Assembly (NCBI RefSeq): GCF_014490745.1
Contig: NZ_LZEU01000001.1
Coordinates: 2,817,501 to 2,881,500 of the forward strand
DNA: 64,000 nt
Reading direction: 5' to 3'
From: Pseudomonas alcaligenes
GTDB taxonomy: Bacteria; Pseudomonadota; Gammaproteobacteria; Pseudomonadales; Pseudomonadaceae
The translations under genes were made by a program, and so were the position numbers. Shown in pieces: positions 62,494-64,000 of this stretch (positions within the stretch are counted from its first letter, which is position 1; every line of letters starts with the position of its first letter). Under the pieces are notes generated by a model. The model was not told the origin of the DNA. It ran no database searches and was given only the letters and a program-made list of their open reading frames with translations.

Positions 62494-64000
62494 TACTCCG
62501 AATCTTGGCGACCACGCCGGGAAACCGCTTGCTTGAGCTGACCAGCGAACTGCTCGAGGGGCATGGAGCCCAGATCGACGCCTTCGCGGGTACGCACAGC
62601 AACGGATCGTGTCTCAACTTCCCTGTCGCCAATAACCAGGAGATAGGGAACCTTGAGCAAAGTATGCTCGCGGATTTTAAAGCCGATTTTTTCGTTTCTC
62701 AAGTCCGACTTGGCACGGAATCCGCTTTGATTAAGGGTTTTCTCCACTTCCAGAGCGAAATCGGCCTGCCTGTCGGTGATATTCATCACCACCGCCTGGG
62801 TCGGCGCCAGCCAGGCTGGGAACGCACCAGCGTAGTGCTCGATCAGCATGCCGACGAAGCGCTCGAAGGAGCCGAGGATCGCACGGTGCAGCATGACCGG
62901 GCGCTTGCGATTGTTATCTTCGGCGATATAGCTGGCATCCAGCCGCTCCGGCAGGTTCGGATCATACTGCAGGGTGCCGCACTGCCAGTTACGCCCCAGG
63001 CAATCCTTCAGGGTGAATTCGATCTTCGGACCGTAGAAAGCACCCTCGCCCGGCTGGTATTCCCACTCCAGGCCCGACTCGTTCAGCGCATCGGCCAAAG
63101 CAGTTTCGGCGCGATCCCACAGCTCGTCGGAACCTACGCGCTTGGCCGGACGAGTGGACAGTTTCATCGAGATATCGGAGAAACCGAAGTTGGCATACAC
63201 CTGCAGGGTCAGCTTGATGAAATCGGCCGCCTCTTTCTTCACCTGATCTTCGGTGCAGAAAATATGCGCATCGTCCTGGGTAAAGCCGCGCACGCGCATG
63301 ATGCCGTGCAGCGCGCCGGACGGCTCGTTGCGGTGGCAAGCACCGAACTCGGCCAGACGCAGCGGCAGGTCGCGGTAGGACTTCAGGCCCTGATTGAAGA
63401 TCTGCACGTGGCACGGGCAGTTCATCGGCTTCACCGCGTAGTCGCGGTTTTCCGAGTTGGTGGTGAACATGTTCTCGGCGTAGTTCGACCAGTGCCCCGA
63501 GCGCTCCCAGAGCACGCGATCGACCACCTGCGGCGTGCGCACTTCGACGTAGCCGTGCTCGCGCTGCACCTGGCGCATGTACTGCTCCAGTACCTGGTAC
63601 AGCGTCCAGCCGTTCGGATGCCAGAACACCATGCCCGGCGCTTCCTCCTGCAGATGGAACAGATCCAGCTGCTTGCCGATGCGACGGTGATCGCGCTTCT
63701 CGGCCTCCTCGATGCGCTGGATATAGGCCGCCAGCTGCTTCTTGTCCGCCCAGGCCGTGCCGTACACACGCTGCAGCTGCTCGTTTTTCGAGTCGCCGCG
63801 CCAGTAGGCACCGGAAATCTTGGTCAGCTTGAAGGACTTGAGGAAGCGCGTGTTCGGCACGTGCGGGCCGCGGCACATGTCGACATATTCTTCGTGGTAG
63901 TACAGGCCCATGGCCTGCTCATCCGGCATATCGTCGATCAGGCGCAGCTTGTAGTCTTCGCCACGCGCCTTGAACACCTCGATGACCTCGGCCCGCGGCG
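62493..64000 (-). CDS. thrS: Threonyl-tRNA synthetase, 5' end outside the window
   Basis: About 502 codons of the class II enzyme that charges tRNA-Thr; the frame stays open to base 64000, so roughly the first 140 residues (TGS and part of the editing domain) are missing. Catalytic-core motifs are present: [48 protein letters not shown] and [13 protein letters not shown] (motif 3), followed by the anticodon-binding domain. It is the first gene of the thrS-infC-rpmI-rplT cluster. Confidence 0.97.
   Translation of the reverse strand, partial: PRAEVIEVFKARGEDYKLRLIDDMPDEQAMGLYYHEEYVDMCRGPHVPNTRFLKSFKLTKISGAYWRGDSKNEQLQRVYGTAWADKKQLAAYIQRIEEAEKRDHRRIGKQLDLFHLQEEAPGMVFWHPNGWTLYQVLEQYMRQVQREHGYVEVRTPQVVDRVLWERSGHWSNYAENMFTTNSENRDYAVKPMNCPCHVQIFNQGLKSYRDLPLRLAEFGACHRNEPSGALHGIMRVRGFTQDDAHIFCTEDQVKKEAADFIKLTLQVYANFGFSDISMKLSTRPAKRVGSDELWDRAETALADALNESGLEWEYQPGEGAFYGPKIEFTLKDCLGRNWQCGTLQYDPNLPERLDASYIAEDNNRKRPVMLHRAILGSFERFVGMLIEHYAGAFPAWLAPTQAVVMNITDRQADFALEVEKTLNQSGFRAKSDLRNEKIGFKIREHTLLKVPYLLVIGDREVETRSVAVRTREGVDLGSMPLEQFAGQLKQAVSRRGRQDSE

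Overview
The window is a stretch of Pseudomonas chromosome. Its right end (57124-64000) is the conserved housekeeping block thrS-infC-rpmI-rplT-pheS-pheT-ihfA-merR, all on the minus strand. The protein sequences (the IhfA N-terminus, the 183-residue IF-3 with a non-ATG start, the MerR-ihfA pairing) and the following tRNA-Pro(GGG) are typical of Pseudomonas. The tRNA gene at 56965-57041 has its 3' end facing left, and everything from there to base 1 is accessory DNA: a defence-rich genomic island continuing past the left edge. No integrase is left in the window, but a 12-bp tandem repeat that could be an old integrase arm site lies beside the tRNA.

Layout from the left. (1) 1-859: a gene cut by the window edge, product unknown. 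(2) 1235-13043: a DNA cytosine methyltransferase (plus strand) facing a six-gene, translationally coupled minus-strand operon: ankyrin/sigma-70 protein, MutL/MORC-type ATPase, Z1 ATPase, PD-(D/E)XK protein of the DUF4420 type, AIPR protein and Vsr endonuclease. This matches Mza-like / MORC-Z1 restriction systems. An hsdR start fragment lies at its head. (3) 13381-17225: seven small minus-strand genes, including a papain-like cysteine peptidase and a possible uracil-DNA-glycosylase-fold protein. (4) 17251-19833: rmuC, divergent from a WYL-domain regulator that has a palindrome in its promoter. (5) 20022-26489: the three-gene pPIWI-RE system (nuclease, DinG-type helicase, PIWI-RE protein). (6) 26829-35269: a plasmid/phage-like maintenance module (DUF932, YqaJ exonuclease, gp3-like recombination directionality candidate, RadC, XRE regulator, AlpA, Gp2-like protein), with strong hairpins directly in front of some genes. 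(7) 35438-39669: an AT-rich possible ribbon-helix-helix gene, a HipBA toxin-antitoxin pair and an unknown 530-residue protein. (8) 40605-46274: a tight five-gene operon of exported SNase nuclease, four-helix membrane protein, membrane-anchored VWA-like protein, MotA/ZorA-like protein with a long coiled coil, and a MotB-like single-pass protein. (9) 46669-47676: a candidate PD-(D/E)XK nuclease flanked by intergenic repeats. (10) 47850-56670: a UvrD-type helicase followed by a three-gene Shango system (TerB protein, ATPase, Lhr-like helicase).

The best candidate for an undescribed system is region 8, which looks like an ion-driven envelope complex of the Zorya kind but with a different partner set. 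Regions 2, 5 and 10 correspond to families already described as defence systems, although the methyltransferase/Vsr addition and the sigma-factor subunit in region 2 are noteworthy. All family assignments come from reading motifs; no database search was run.
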